The notes beneath the pieces are model-generated. The model saw nothing but the letters and a program-made list of their open reading frames with translations, made no database searches and was not told the DNA's origin. Positions 20,991-34,215 of a DNA stretch of 64,000 nucleotides are shown piece by piece; the stretch's first letter is position 1; each line of letters begins with the position of its first letter. Position numbers and translations under genes: made by a program. This stretch comes from Azadirachta indica (lineage: Eukaryota > Streptophyta > Magnoliopsida > Sapindales > Meliaceae). The stretch covers positions 8,704,367 through 8,768,366 of the forward strand of contig CM040446.1 in assembly GCA_022749755.1 (NCBI GenBank). The letters run 5' to 3'.

Positions 20991-22192
20991 TAATAATTCT
21001 CCTTCTGCAGCCTATTGCCCTTCATAGGTGTCTTCAAGTGGTAGCATGTCTTCTATTTAGTCTTTTTCTTCTCCTTCCGACTCAATCTCCCCTTGAGCAT
21101 TGATCACCATTTCCCTTTTATTTGGGTATTGGCTAGCTATATGACCCCTGCCTTGATATTTAAAACACTTAATGTCATGATTTCTAGAAGCAGTGGATTC
21201 AATGTTACCTTGTTTTTGCAGCACAACTTGTTTGACATTCTTAGAGGCCTCGGACTTAGATTTTGTTAATGGAAATTCCTCACGTTTAGGGGTTGATCTC
21301 CATGAGTTTGTAGCAGTCGTGTTTACTCCTCTCCTAGCCATGTTTCTTCGCTTCAATTATTGCTCAACTTTAATGGGTTAGTGTACCATATATGTCAACT
21401 TTACATAATGTTACATCTCCACCACATCTGCGATCTCACAATTTAAACCATGTAAGAAACTAGCCATGATAGTTTCTCTATCCTCCTCTACATTTACTCG
21501 GATCATAGCAACCTCCATCTCTTTGTAGTATTCATTTACGCTTTTACATCCTTGAGTTAGACACTGCAATTTATTGAACAACTCCCGGCAGTAGTAGCTT
21601 GGAATAAAACGTCTTCTCATTATTGTCTTCATCTCGTCTCACGTCTCAATAGAATATTCTTGATTTCTTCTCCTATCCTTCAACAATTGATCCCACCAAA
21701 TAATAGTATAATTAGTAAATTCAATTGCTGCAAGTTTTATCTTTTCAATTTCGAAATAGTTGTGACAATCGAAAACCATCTCGATTCTCTTCTCCCACTA
21801 TAAATAAGCTTCAGGATTATTTCTTCCTTGGAACGGTGGAATTTTCACCTTAATGCTTCCTAAATCATCATCCAACAACTTAGGTCCACCCAACCTAACT
21901 TCTCTATTCCCATAATCACGCAAATTCTTGCCCCAGTTCATTGGTGATTCATCTAACTCTTCATCAACCTCAACATGACCCCATTACACCCTCGGTTGCA
22001 CTTGCCTAGGTGGTTGTCTAATGGAAGAGTTTAATGTTGCCCCTTTGATGTCTCTTCTTCTAACCAATCTATTCTTTTATGGATTGATTCTAATTTAGCT
22101 CTCATCTTCCCCAATAACACTTGCAATTGTGGGTTCAGGGTGGTTGGTAATTGTACCCTCGAAGTTGAATTTTCTTCTTGATTGTAAGACAT
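20991..22192 (-). pseudogene. gag: Gag of B2 with recognisable start codon
   Basis: The minus strand starts at ATG 22,190-22,192 with MSYNQEENSTSRVQLPTTLN, then a helical stretch with RIDWLEEETSKGQH. Next are the gag domain (YWWDQLLKDRRRNQEY-like, YYCRELFNKLQCLTQG at 21,411-21,632, [17 protein letters not shown]) and the region at 21,057-21,356. The last contains a knuckle CFKYQGRGHIASQY, in which two Cys have become Tyr, so zinc binding is lost. Unlike the two other B gag starts in the window, codon 5 is CAA (Gln), not a stop. Confidence 0.87.
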
Positions 22193-22478
22193 TTAAAATC
22201 TGCAAAACAAAGTTAGAAACCTCACAAGCACTCCCTCGCATGTTTTCACTCACTCTCGTGTTTAAGTACTCAAATGTTCTTACACTCGCACACTCTTAAT
22301 CAAAATTTCAGTTGCAATTTAAGATGAGAAGCAACCAAAACAAATCACAAGATTCAATAAGCAATCCTTAAGAAATTAATGCAACTAATGACAATATTGG
22401 ATCAAGAGTAAGGAATATTAGGTCAATACTACAAGAAATTATGAATATAATGGATAACAACAACTCTCTTTTTTTTTC
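22193..22478 (-). mobile_element. 5' leader fragment of B2
   Basis: Untranslated leader upstream of the gag start, matching 32,330-32,596 and 46,564-46,830. It ends at a T-run where satellite begins. The primer site and the 5' LTR are missing. Confidence 0.8.
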
Positions 22479-23186
22479 CTCGAATTAAAATTGTTTTTCG
22501 CACACTTTTCGCGTCCGACAATTTCGGCCACGAAAATGGCACATTCTCAACTTCTCCATTTTGTAAATAAAATATACTGCAATGATGCTCATACGATGCT
22601 GAGTAACAATGCTTGTGGCCTGTCTCGAATTGTAATCATTTTCGAAGCACTTTTCGCGTTTGACAACTATGACCCCGAAATTGTACATTTTCGAACTAAA
22701 ATGCACCACAATGATCCTCACATAAAGCTGAGTAATAAGACGTGTGGCCCGTCTCTAATTAAAATCGTTTTTCGTTCACTTTTGACGTTTGACAACTTCA
22801 GCCCTTAAAATTGTATATTTTTAACTTCTCTGTTTTCGAATTAAAATGCACTGTAATGATCTTTACGTGATTATAAGTAACAAGATGTGTGGCCCGTCTC
22901 GAATGAAAATTATTTTTTAAGCACTTTTGCGTTTGACAATTCTAGCTCCGAAAATTGTACATTTTCAACTTCTCTGTTTTTGAATTAAAATGCACCGCAA
23001 TGATTCTCACGGGATACTGAGTAACAAAACGTGTTACCTGTCTCACATTAAAATTGTTACTCACATACTTTTCACGTTTGACAATTCCGGTCCCGAAAAT
23101 TGTACGTTTTCAACTTCTCCATTTTCGAATTAAAATGGACCGCAATGATCCTCACACGAAGCTAAGTAACAATATGTGTGGCCTGT
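22479..23186 (+). repeat. 145-bp satellite array, block 3 (about 5 monomers, plus)
   Basis: Continuous with block 4 if the A LTR and one CCTGT are removed. The first monomer is of the subtype with GTCCGACAATT and TTTGTAAATAAAAT (about 22,510-22,570). Confidence 0.93.
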
Positions 23187-24035
23187 TGATGCAAATACGG
23201 ATGCACACAAGAGCAATGATCCAATTCAGCTACCTAATGGTCCCGTTACAAGAGCAAGAATGAAGAAATTCAAAGATGCATTGAATGGGATGATTCAAGG
23301 TTTGTGGGATGATCTTACAACAATTCAAGAGTGTAAGAAAGAGTCAAATATCAAGCTTGAACTTCAAGACAATAATCAGAGCTTGGTAACATTGACACAA
23401 GTACAAGAAGGCAAAACTTGAAGATTAAAGTTTCTACGGAATTCAACTTCTCAAATTTGTATAAGACCATATTTGAACGATGTCTCAAGGCTAAGCAAGC
23501 ATGTTCAAGTTCTTTTAATTGCAGTTCAAATCAGATCGTCATCATGATGCAAGTTTCGGATTCCATGTGCCAGTTTGGGCTAAATTGCTGTTCAAGCCCA
23601 TCATCTATTTTAGTCTTATTTATAAACATATATTTATAATTTGTTATGTGTTTGGGCTGTTAATGGTAATTATTAAGCCCAAATTCAGTTTATTTTATTT
23701 AAAGTTAGAATAAGTTTAATTCTGTAGCCAAACACTCCAATTAGGGTTACTTATCTCCTGTACCCTTATATATTCAGCCACATGCTCCCATGGAGGCAGC
23801 AATTACTTTTCTTGAATGAAATTAAATTGAGAGTGTTTTCTCTTATTTTTGATTCTTGCTTGAATCAAGGTTCTTACAATCAAAGCTAATTACTTTGAGG
23901 GTATTTATTCTAAGGTTCTATTTCACAAGTTGAAATTGGGTTACAGACTTGGGTGAATCTGATTTAGCTTTCCAAGAAGTTGCTTCCATGCGTAAAGATA
24001 TTGGGTCTCAAGTTTAATATTCGGGGTTCGTATCA
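23187..24035 (+). mobile_element. Solo LTR of family A in satellite, CCTGT duplication
   Basis: An 849-bp A LTR, TGATGCAAATACG to GGTTCGTATCA, flanked by CCTGT at 23,182-23,186 and 24,036-24,040. The target is GGCCCGTCTCG of the satellite monomer. It carries the polyprotein tail (NGPVTRARMKKFKDALNGMI, about 23,190-23,420) and a TATATATT box at 23,767. The intact edges and clean flanks suggest LTR-LTR recombination of a formerly complete element. Confidence 0.96.
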
Positions 24036-27000
24036 CCTGTCTTGAATTATAATCAGTTTTTGCGTACTTTTCGCATCCAACAATTCCAACCCTGAAAATC
24101 ACACATTCTCAACTGTTCCGATTTGTAAATAAAATGCACTGCAATGATGCTCAGTAATGCTGAGTAACAAGACATATGGCCCGTCTTGAATTGAAATCGT
24201 TTTTCAAGTACTTTTCGCGTATGACAATTCTGACCCAAAAATCGTACATTTTAACCTTCTCCGTTTTCGAATTAAAATGTACCACAATGATTCTCACACA
24301 AAGCTTAGTAACAAGACGTATGGCCTGTCTCAAACTAGAATTGTTTTTCTTGTCCTTTTGGCATTTGACAACTTTGACCTTGAAAATCGTATATTTTCAA
24401 CTTCTTCGTTTTCGAATTAAAAATGTACTACAATGATTCTCACGCGATTTTGAGTAACAAGACTTGTAGCCCGTCTCGAATTGAAATCGTTTTTTGAGCA
24501 CTTTTTGCATTTAACAATTCTAGCCCCGAAAATCACACATTCTCAACTTCTCTATTTTATAAATAAAATGCACTGCAACAATTCTCCTATGAAGCTGAGT
24601 AACAAGACTTGTTGCCCGTCTCAAATTGAAATTGTTTCCCGACTCCATTTCGCATTTGATAATTCTGGCTCCGAAAATCGTACATTTTCAACTTCTCCGT
24701 TTTTTAATTCAAATGAACTGCAATGATCCTCACACAAAGCTGAGTAACAATACATATGGCCCGTCTCAAATTAAAATTATTATTCTCGTACTTTTCGCAT
24801 CCGACAATTCTGGCCTCGAAAATCACACATTCTCAACTTCTCCGTTTTGTAAATAAAATGCATTACAATGATGCTCAGCGATGCTGAATAATAAGACATC
24901 TGGCCCGTCTCGAATTGAAATCACTTTTGGAGTTCGTTTCGCATTTGACAATTTCGGCCCCAAAAATCGTACGCTTTCAAATGCTCTGTTTTCGAATTGA
25001 AATACACTGCAACGATCCTCATACGAAGTTGAGTAACAAAACGTGTGGTCTGTCTCGAATTAAAATTATTTTTTGTGTACTTTTCGCGTTTGACAACCCG
25101 GCCTCGAAAAACGCACATTCTTAACTTCTCTGTTTACGAAATAAACTGCACTAGAATGATGCTCATGCGATGCTGAGTAGCAAGACGTGTGGTCCGTTTC
25201 GAATTGAAATAATTTTTCAAGCACTTTTCATGTTTGACAATTCTGACCTCGAAAATTGCACAGTTTCAACTTTGCCGTTTTCAAATTAAAATGCACGCTA
25301 ATGATTCTCACAAGATGTTTTAGTAACAAGACGTGTTACTCATCTTGAATTGAAATCGTTTTTCGAGTCTATTTCGCGTTTTGCAATTTCAGCCCCAATA
25401 ACCTTACATTTTCAACATTGCGTGATTTCAATTTCAGCCCCAATGATGCTCACGCAATGTTGGATGACAAGACAAGTGGCCTGTCTCGAATTGAAATCAT
25501 TTTTCGAGCAATTTTGCCTTCGACAATTCTGACCTCGAAAATCGTATTTTTTCAATTTCTCCATTTTCCAATTAAAAGGCACTGCAAATATTTTTAAGCG
25601 ATGCTGAGTAGTAAAACGTGTTACCCGTCTCGAATTGAAATTGTTTTTCGAGTCCGTTTCGCGTTTGACAATTTCAGCCCCAAAAATCGCACATATCCAA
25701 CCTCTCCATTTTCTTCACGCGATGCTGAGTAACAAGACGTGTGGCCCGTCTCAAATTGAAGTCATTTTTTGCAGACTTTTGGCGTTTTACTATTCCGGCC
25801 CCAAAAATTTTACATTTCTAACTTTTTCATTTTTGAAATAAAATATATGGTAATGATCCTCATGTGATGCTGAGTAACAAGACATATGGCCCGTCTTGAA
25901 TTAAAATCGATTTTTGAGTCCATTTCGCTTTTGACAATTCTGACCTCCAAAATCGTACATTTTCAAGTTCTCTGTTTTCGAATAAAAATGTACTACCGTG
26001 ATCTTCGCGTGATATTGAGTAGCAAGACTTATGACTGGTCTCAAATTGAAATCATTTTTCGCAGACTTGTGGCATTTGACAATTCCATCTAGAAAATTGT
26101 ATATTTTCAATTTCTCCCTTTTCGAATTGAAATGCACCACAATAATTCTCACGTGAAGCTGAGTAATAAGATGTATTGCCCGTCTTGACTTGAAATTGTT
26201 TTGCGATTGATAGTTCAGGCACCGAAAATCGCACATTTTCAACTTCTTTGCTTTTCGAAATAAAATATACCATAATGATTCTCTATGATGCTAAGTAACA
26301 AGACGTGTGGCTCGTTTAGATTTAAAATTATTTTTCGCGTACTTTTCTCGTTTGACAATTCTAGACTCGAAAATCGCACATTCTCAACTTCTTCGTTTAT
26401 CAAAATAAAAGGTACTATAATGATCTTCACACCATGCTAAGTAGCAAGACGTATGGTCCATCTCGAATAGAAATCATTTTCCGAGTCCGTTTCGCATTTG
26501 ACAATTCTAGCCCTGAAAATTGCACATCTTCAACTTCTCTATTTTCAAAATAAAACGCACCACAACAATCCTCACGTGATACTGAGCAACAAAATGTATG
26601 GCCCGACTCTAATTGAAATCATTTTTCTAGACCGTTTTGCGTTTAACAATTCCATCTCCAAAAATCGTACATTTTCAAGTTCTCCATTTTCGAAATGAAA
26701 CACACTGCGATGATGCTCACATGATGTTGACTAACTTGACATGTGCCCCGTCTCGAATAAAAATTGTTTTTCGCATACTTTTTGGATTTGACAATTTTGG
26801 CCTCGGAAATCGTACAATCTCAACTTCTCCGTTTATCAAAATAAAATGCACTGTAATGATCTTTGCACAATTTTGAGTAATAAGATGTGTGACCCGTCTC
26901 GAATTGAAACTATTTTCCGAGTCCGTTTCGCGTTTTACAATTTTGGCCCCGAAAATCGCACATTTTTAACTTCTCTGTTTTCGAAATAAAATGCACCACA

Positions 27001-27730
27001 GCAATTCTCACGAGATACTGAGTAACAAAATGTGTGGCCCGTCTTTAATTGAAATCGTTTTTCGAGTCCGTTTTGACAATTCCGGCACCGAAAATTGTAC
27101 ATATTCAAGTTCTCCGTTTTGGAAATAAAATGTATCGCAATGATGCTCACGCGATGCTGACTAACTTTACATGTGGCCCATCTCAAAAAAAATCATTTTT
27201 TGCGTACTTTTTGTGTTTGACAATTTCGATTCCGAAAATCGTATATTTTTAAGTTCTCCGTTTTTGAATTAAAATGCTCCACAATGATTGTCACGCGATG
27301 GTGAGTAAGAAGACCTGTGGCCCGTCTCGAAAGGAAATCGTTTTTCAAGTCCGTTTTACGTTTGACAATTCTGGCCCCAAAAATAGTGCATTTTCTAATT
27401 AAAATACACTGTAATGATCGTCACGTGATGTTGAGGAACAAGACGTATGGTCCGTCTCAAATTGAAATCATTTTTCGCATACTTTTCGTGTTTAATAATT
27501 TCGGCCTCCAAAATCGTACATTTTTAAATTCTCCGTTTTCGAATTAAAATGCACCACAATGATCGTCACGCTATGTTGAGTAATAAGACATGTGGGCCGT
27601 CTCAAATTGAAATTGTTTTTTGCATACTTTTTGCGTTTGACAAATCCGGCCCTGAAAATCGTACATTTTCAAATTCTTTGTTTTTGAATTAAAATGCACC
27701 CCATGATTCTCACACTATATTGAGTAATGA
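24036..27730 (+). repeat. 145-bp satellite array, block 4 (about 25 monomers, plus)
   Basis: Long uninterrupted stretch. Two monomers with the hallmark GCATCC(G/A)ACAATTC and ACATTCTCAAC plus TTTGTAAATAAAATGC occur at about 24,072 and 24,796, 724 bases apart, close to five periods. A local duplication of TTTCAGCCCCAAT lies near 25,387 and 25,432. No gene. Confidence 0.94.
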
Positions 27731-28504
27731 TGATACCGGAAAATAGAGGTTTGTGGGAAGATTAATGTTTGCTAAGGAAAAATAGATTACTAAGCTCTAT
27801 TCCTAAATATTAACAACAAAGGGATACAGAAAGATCACCCTAAAATTGTTATTAAAGGTTGTAGAGCTTTAAAGAAAATACTCACCACTCTATAGAAAAT
27901 TTCTCCAAGAGATACAGAGTATAAAACACAAGAATTTATTAAACTCAACTCAAAACAACTTGATGTTAATACTACGAGCTTAAAGCCTTTATATAAGCTC
28001 TTACAAGGAAAGAAATGTCAAAAATTAAGTCAACAACCCCTAAAAATTTTAATGGTTAGGCCAACAACCGTCACCTAACTTTGACAAATGAATACAAACA
28101 TTTAAAATTCTTTGAAAATAAATAAAAACAGCTAAGACTTTAAATTACAACTCACCAAATCCTTCTATCATTTAAAAATTAAACAAAACACATTGAATTT
28201 AAGGTAAAAAATCTCTAAAATTCGTGCATCCAGATTTTGTCTTAAAAATTAACATGTTGTGAATAAATTATCATAAGTTTCTCTAGAGAACTCTAAATGC
28301 TAAACCGTAAAATTCTATAAAAAGCTTATTTCTTCAACTTTTCAGTGGCACTAGCCTCTTTCTGAAATATTATTTTAGTGAATATAGTTTAAATTCCGAA
28401 ATTACCCCTCTGACATTGTCTTCGTAACTGAGTAAATTAGGGTAATCTTCTTGAACTTATTGGCACTTAAGTTTTGTTCTTGATATTCGAACACTCCCGT
28501 GTCA
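27731..28504 (-). mobile_element. Solo LTR of family C
   Basis: 774 bases, on the minus strand TGACACGGGAGTG...CCGGTATCA. The minus-strand assignment rests on a TATATAAA box (27,988-27,995) and on TGACACGGG being a typical LTR start. Flanks AATGA (27,726-27,730) and AACGA (28,505-28,509) are a 5-bp duplication with one difference, in GAGTAACAAG of the satellite. No coding sequence. No internal C region is present in the window, so its superfamily is unknown. Confidence 0.88.
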
Positions 28505-31500
28505 AACGAGACGTGTTTCCTGTTTCGAATTGAAATCGTTTTATGAGTCTGTTTCGCGTATGACAATTTCGGCCCGAAAACCATATATTTTCAACTTATT
28601 TATTTTCAAAATAAAATGTACTGCAATGATACTCACGTGATCTTGAGTAATAAGACATGTTTCCCCTTTCAAATTGAAATTATTCTTCGAGAAATTTATC
28701 CTTAAACAATTCTGGTCCCGAAAATTGTATATTTTCAAGTTCTCCATTTTTGAAATTAAATATACCGTAATGATCTTCACGTGATGCTGAGTAACAAGAC
28801 ATATTGCTCCTCTCGAATTGAAATTGTTTTCCAAGTCAATTTCGCGTTTGACAATTCCAGCTTCGAAAATCGCACATTTTCTACTTCTCTTTTTTTAAAT
28901 AAAATGTAGCTCAATAATCCTCACACGATGATAAATAATAATACGTGTGGCCCGTTTCTAATTGAAATTATTTTTCAAGTCTGTTTCACTTTTGACAATT
29001 CTGGCTCCGAAAATTGTACATTTTAAAGTTCTTTGTTTTTTAATTAAAATGCATCACAATGATCCTCACACAAAGTTGAGTATCAAAACGTGTGGCCCAT
29101 CTCGAATTAAAATTGTTTTTCGTACAATTTTCGTGTATGATAATTTCGGCCCCAAAAACAAAAAATTTTCAACTTATCCATTTTTCAAAATAAAATATAC
29201 CGTAATGATCCTCATATGAAGCTGAGTAATAAGATATGTGACCCGTCTCGAATTAAAATTATTTTTCTCGTATTTTTTGGGTTTAACAATTTCGGCCTAG
29301 GAAATTGTACATTTTCAGCTTCTCTGTTTATCAAAATAAAAAGCACCGTAATGATCTTCACGTGATGCTGAGTTACAAAACGTATTGGCTGTCTCAAATT
29401 GAAATCGTTTTTCAAATCTGTTTCGTGTTTGACAATTTCAGCCCCGAAAATCGCACGTTTTCAATTTCTCTGTTTTCAAAATAAAATACACCTCCATAAT
29501 GCTCACATGATACTGACTAACAAGACATGTGTTCTGTCTCGAATTAAAATTGTTTTTCGCGCATTTTTCGCGTTTGACAATTCCGGCCTCGAAAATTGTA
29601 AATTCTCAAGTCCTCTGTTCTCAAATTAAAATGTACCGCAATGATCGTAATACAATACTGAGTAACAAAACCTGTGCTCTGTCTAGAATTGAAATAGTTT
29701 TTAGAGTACATTTCGTGTTTGACAATTTTGGCCCCAAAAATCGTACATTTTTAGCTTCTCTGTTTTTGAATTTAAATGCACTTTAATGATTCTCATGCGA
29801 TGTTGACTAACATGACATGTTCCCTGTGTCGAATTGATATTGTTTTCCGAGTCTGTTTCGCATTTAACAATTACGGCCCCGAAATCCACGCATTTTCAAC
29901 TTCTCCGTTTTCAAAATAAAATGCACCACAATGATGTTCACACAATACTGAATAATAAGATGTGTGGTCTGTCTCGAATTGAAATTATTTTTCTAGCAAT
30001 TTTTGCCTTTGACAATTCTATCCCCGAAAATCGTACATTTTCAATTTTTCCATTTTTGAATTAAAATGTACCCCAATGATTCTCACGGGATGTTGAGTAA
30101 CAAAACGTGCTGCCTGTCTCGAATTAAAATCGTTTTTCCTATACTTTTCGCGTTTGACAAATCTGGCCTTGAAATTTGCACATCTTCAAATTCTCCGTTT
30201 TCGAAATAAGATGCATCACAATGATCCTCATGCAATGCTGACTAACCAGATATGTTGCCTGACTCAAGTGGAAATCGGTTTTCGAGTCTGTGTCGTGTTT
30301 AACAATTCTGACACCAAAAATCGCACATTTTGAACATCTCCGTTTTTCAAAATAATATGTATATAATGATCCTTATGCGATGCTGAGTAACAAGACGTGT
30401 GGCCCATCTCGAATTGAAATCAGTTTTTTTGCAATTTTCTCTGTTTTTGAAAAAAAAATGCACCCCAATGATCCTCACGCTATGCTAAGTAACAAGACAT
30501 GTGGCCTGTCTCAAAATGAAATCGTTTTTGAGTCCGTTTCGCATTTGACAATTCCAACCTCGAAAATGATATATTTTCAAGTTTTTATTTTCGAATTAAA
30601 ATGCACTGTAATAATCATCACGCGATACTGAGTAACAAGACGTGTAGTCCGTTTCAAATTGAAATCGTTTTTTGCGTACTTTTCGCGTTTGACAATCTTG
30701 ACCCCAAAAATCGTATATTTTCAACTTTTTTGTTTTCGAATTAAAATAAACCCTAATAATTTTCACGTGATATTGAGTAACAAGACATATTTTCTGTCTC
30801 AAATTGAAATCGTTTTCCAAATCTGTTTCGCATTAGACAATTCCGGCCCCGAAAACCTCACATTTTCAACTTTTTTGTTTTTGAAATAAAATGCACCTCA
30901 ATGATGTGCACGCAATGATGAGTAATAAGATGTGTGACCCGTCTCGAATTTAAGTCATTCTTCGACCAATTTTCGCCTTTAACAATTCTGACTACAAAAA
31001 TCGAACATTTCCAACTTCTCCATTTTCTAATTAAAATGCTCCGCAATGATTCTCATGGATGCTGAGTAACAAAACATGTTGCCCATCTCGAATTAAAATC
31101 GTTTTTCGCGTACTTTTTACGTTTGACAAATCTGGCCTCGAAATTTGCACATTTTCAAATTTTCCGTTTTCGATATAAAATACACCATAATGATCCTCAC
31201 ACGATACTGAATAACAACACATATTGCCTGACTTAAGTGGCAATCGGTTTTTGAATCCGGGTTGCATTTGACAATTCCGATACCGGAAATCGCACATTTT
31301 GAACATCTCCGTTTTTTGAAATAATCCTTATGCGACGCTGAGCAACAAGACGTGTGGCCCGTCTTGAATTAAAATCGCTTATCGTGTACTTTTCGCGTTT
31401 GACAATTCCGGGCCCGAAAATCGTAAATTTTCAATATATCCGTTTTTTTTAAAGTAAAATGTACCGTAATGATCCTCACATAAAACTGAGTAATAAGACA

Positions 31501-31702
31501 TGTGGCCCATGTCGAATTAAAATCATTTTTCGAGAAATTTTTGCCTTTGACAATTCTGGCCCTGAAAATCGTACATTTTCACTTCTCCATTTTTGAATTA
31601 AAATGCTCTGCAATAATTCTCACGCGATGTTGAGTAACATGATGTGTTGCCCGTCTTGAATTGAAATCATTTTTTGAATCCGTTTTGCGACAATTCCAGC
31701 CC
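28505..31702 (+). repeat. 145-bp satellite array, block 5 (about 22 monomers, plus)
   Basis: Same family. Includes shortened monomers near 30,420 and 31,320 (internal deletions of several tens of bases). Right edge within CAATTCCAGCCC, where a truncated B LTR begins. Confidence 0.93.
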
Positions 31703-32088
31703 AAATTTGTATTTAATTTATCAAATTGTTAAGTAGGATTGTTGGCCTAACCTTTGACATTTTCCCTTTATATTTGCCTATAAAAAGGCTTTTATTTTTT
31801 AAATGAAGCATGCAATTTTGAGAGTTAAGTTATTCGTTATAAGTTCTTGTTCTTGAATCCTTTAAATTTAATTTCTTATGACGTTCAAAACAACCAAACT
31901 TATCATTTAAATTCTTAAGTATTTTTTTAAGGATTGTTGGTGTGGCATTTGAGTAATCATACTCTTGGTTTTTATCTAGATAGGTATCGGGTCAAAACTC
32001 AATAAACTTGCGTCTTGGGGGGAAATCTTGGGGTTCATTACTACATTCGGTGTTGGCTTTCATTACATTATTGGCGAGGTTTGTATCA
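31703..32088 (+). mobile_element. 5' LTR of B copy B5, left-truncated
   Basis: The last 386 bases of the B LTR, including TATAAAAAGG near 31,780, ending GAGGTTTGTATCA. It is followed after two bases by a perfect primer site, so it is a true 5' LTR. The upstream part is lost at the satellite junction. Confidence 0.92.
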
Positions 32089-32090
32089 TT

Positions 32091-32102
32091 TGGTATCAGA
32101 GC
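32091..32102 (+). promoter_or_regulatory. Primer binding site for initiator tRNA-Met (B5)
   Basis: TGGTATCAGAGC, perfect, two bases after the LTR end. The matching minus-strand site of B4 at 47,064-47,075 has decayed to TGATATCAAAGC. Confidence 0.93.
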
Positions 32103-32596
32103 TTTGGTTCCAAGGCAAGTCTAAGTTATCCTTTACATCTTTATTGTTCCTTTACTTCTTCAATTTGAACTCTGAAAAAAAATTAAAAAAAAAAAATTGT
32201 GGCCAAATTTCTCCTTGACTGATCCAAATTCGAATTTTGTGTTTTACATCCTTCAATATATTTTGAGTGCATATTTTTATTTCTAGTTCCTAAAAAAAAA
32301 AATAACGTAAGAATATTCGAATTTTGTTGTTATCTATTATATTCATAATTTCTTGTAGTGTTGACCTAATATTTCTTACTCATGATCCAATATTGTCATT
32401 GCTTGCATCAATTTCTTAAGAATTGCTTATTGAATTTTGTGATTTGTTTTGGTTACTTCTCATCTTAAATTGCAACTGAAATTTTGATTAAGAGTGTGCG
32501 AGTGTGAGGACATTTGAGTGCTTAAACACGAGAGTGAGTGAAAACTCGCGAGGGAGTACTTGTGAGATTTCTAACTTTGTTTTGCAGATTTTAAAT
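32103..32596 (+). mobile_element. 5' leader of B5
   Basis: Non-coding leader between primer site and gag, AT-rich with A runs near 32,178-32,200 and 32,291. Similar to the minus-strand leader at 46,564-47,063. Contains GAGTGTGCGAGTGTGAGG and nearby GAGAGTGAGTG blocks that may serve in packaging, but there is no direct evidence. Confidence 0.75.
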
Positions 32597-33780
32597 ATGT
32601 CTTATAATTAAGAAGAAAATTCAACCTCGAGGTTACAATTACCAACCACCCTGAACCCACAATTGCAAGCGTTATTGGGGAAGATGAGATGGATGATGAG
32701 AGCTGAGTTAGAACCAATCCATGAAATGATGGATAGGTTGGAAGAAGAGACATCAAAGGGGCAACATTAAAGCTCTTCCATTAGACAACCACCTAGGTAA
32801 GTGCAACTGAGGGTACAATGGGGTAATGTTGAGGATGATGAGGAGTTAGATGAATCACCAATGAACCGGGACAGGAATTTGTATGGTTATGGGAATAGAG
32901 AAGTTAGGAAAAGTAGACCTAAGTTGTTGGAAGTATTAAGGTGAAAATTTCACCGTTCCAAGGAAGAAACAATCCTGAAGCTTATTTAGAGTGGGAGAAG
33001 AGAATAGAGATGGTTTTCGATTGTCACAACTACTCCGAAATCAAAAAGTTAAAACTTGCGGCAATTGAATTTATTGATTATGCAATTATTTGGTGGGATC
33101 AATTGTTGAAGGATAGGAGAAGAAATAAAAAACGTCCTATTGAAACGTGGGACGATATGAAGACAATAATGAGAAGACGTTTAAGTCCAAGCTACTACCA
33201 TCGGGAGTTGTTCAACAAACTGCAGCGTCTAACTTAAAGATCTAAAAGCGTAGATGAATATTACAAAGAGATGGAGGTTGCTATGATCCGAGCAAATGTA
33301 GAGGAGGATAGAGAAGCTACCATGACTAGGTTCTTATATGGTTTAAATCGTGAGATCACAGACGTGGTGGAGATGCAACACTATGTAGAGTTGACAGATA
33401 TGGTACACCAAACCATTAAAGTTGAGTAACAATTGAATCGAATAAACATGACTAGGAGACGAGTAACCACAACTGCTACAAACTCATGGAGATCAACCCC
33501 TAAACGGGAGGAATTTCCATTAACAAAGTCTAAGTTTGAATCCTCTACAGATGTTAAATAAGTTGTGCCGCAAAAATAAGATAACATTGAATCCACAGCT
33601 TCTAGAAATTGTGACATTAAGTGTTTTAAATGTCAAGGTAGAGGTCATATAGCTAGGCAATGCCTAAATAAAAGAGTAATGGTGATCAATGTTCAAGGGG
33701 AGATTAAGTCGGAAGGAGAAGAAGAAGACGAAATAGAAGATGCGCCACCTCTTGAAGACCATTACAAAGGGTAATATGCT
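32597..33780 (+). pseudogene. gag: Gag of B5
   Basis: Starts MSYN then TAA, where B2 has CAA, so the frame is closed at codon 5. Beyond it are LQLPTTLNPQLQALLGKM, MMDRLEEETSKGQH and WGNVEDDEELDESPMNR. The gag domain follows (open 32,941-33,237: ISPFQGRNNPEAYLEWEKRI, IIWWDQLLKDRRRNKK, YYHRELFNKLQRLT), then [19 protein letters not shown] and [11 protein letters not shown]. The zinc knuckle CFKCQGRGHIARQC is near 33,620-33,662. Several further stops (T*RSK, E*QLN, K*VV). Confidence 0.9.
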
Positions 33781-34215
33781 GCAGAAGGAGAATTATTAGT
33801 GGCAAGACGTGCTCTCAGCATACAGGTTAAGGAAGAAGAAAATGATCAGCGGGAAAACTTGTTTCATATTCGGTGCTTTGTCAACAATAAAATTTGTAGC
33901 GTTAATTGATGGAGGAAGTTGCACCAACGTGGCCAGCACTGAATTAGTGGAGAAATTATCATTACCCTCCATGAAATATCCACGATTGTACCGGCTTCAA
34001 TGGCTAAATAATTGTAAAGAAATCAAGGTAACAAAACAAGTGTTGGTGACATTTTCTATTGGCAAGTATGAGGATGAGGTCCTTTGTGACGTGATTCCTA
34101 TGCACGCATGTCACATCCTATTGGGCAGACCATGGCAGTACGATCAACAAGTCACACATGACGGTTTCATCAATAGATACTCTTTTATCATAAAAATTAA
34201 CCTATATCACTTGTA
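33781..34215 (+). pseudogene. pol: Protease of B5
   Basis: The open frame 33,809-34,222 includes ALIDGGSCTNVASTELVEKL (active-site Asp), RLQWLNNCKEIKVTKQVLVT, CDVIPMHACHILLGRPWQYD and VTHDGFINRYSF. The frame joins gag by a shift near 33,880. This is the best-preserved B protease here. Confidence 0.88.

Noticed and set aside
22491..27547. Many open frames of 60-90 codons with repeated wording (for example KSFFESVSRLTI, KIVHFQLLRF) on one strand, and the antisense wording in minus blocks
   Set aside because: They are translations of the 145-bp satellite. Because 145 is not a multiple of three, frames rotate and stops recur. No start context, no conservation beyond the repeat.
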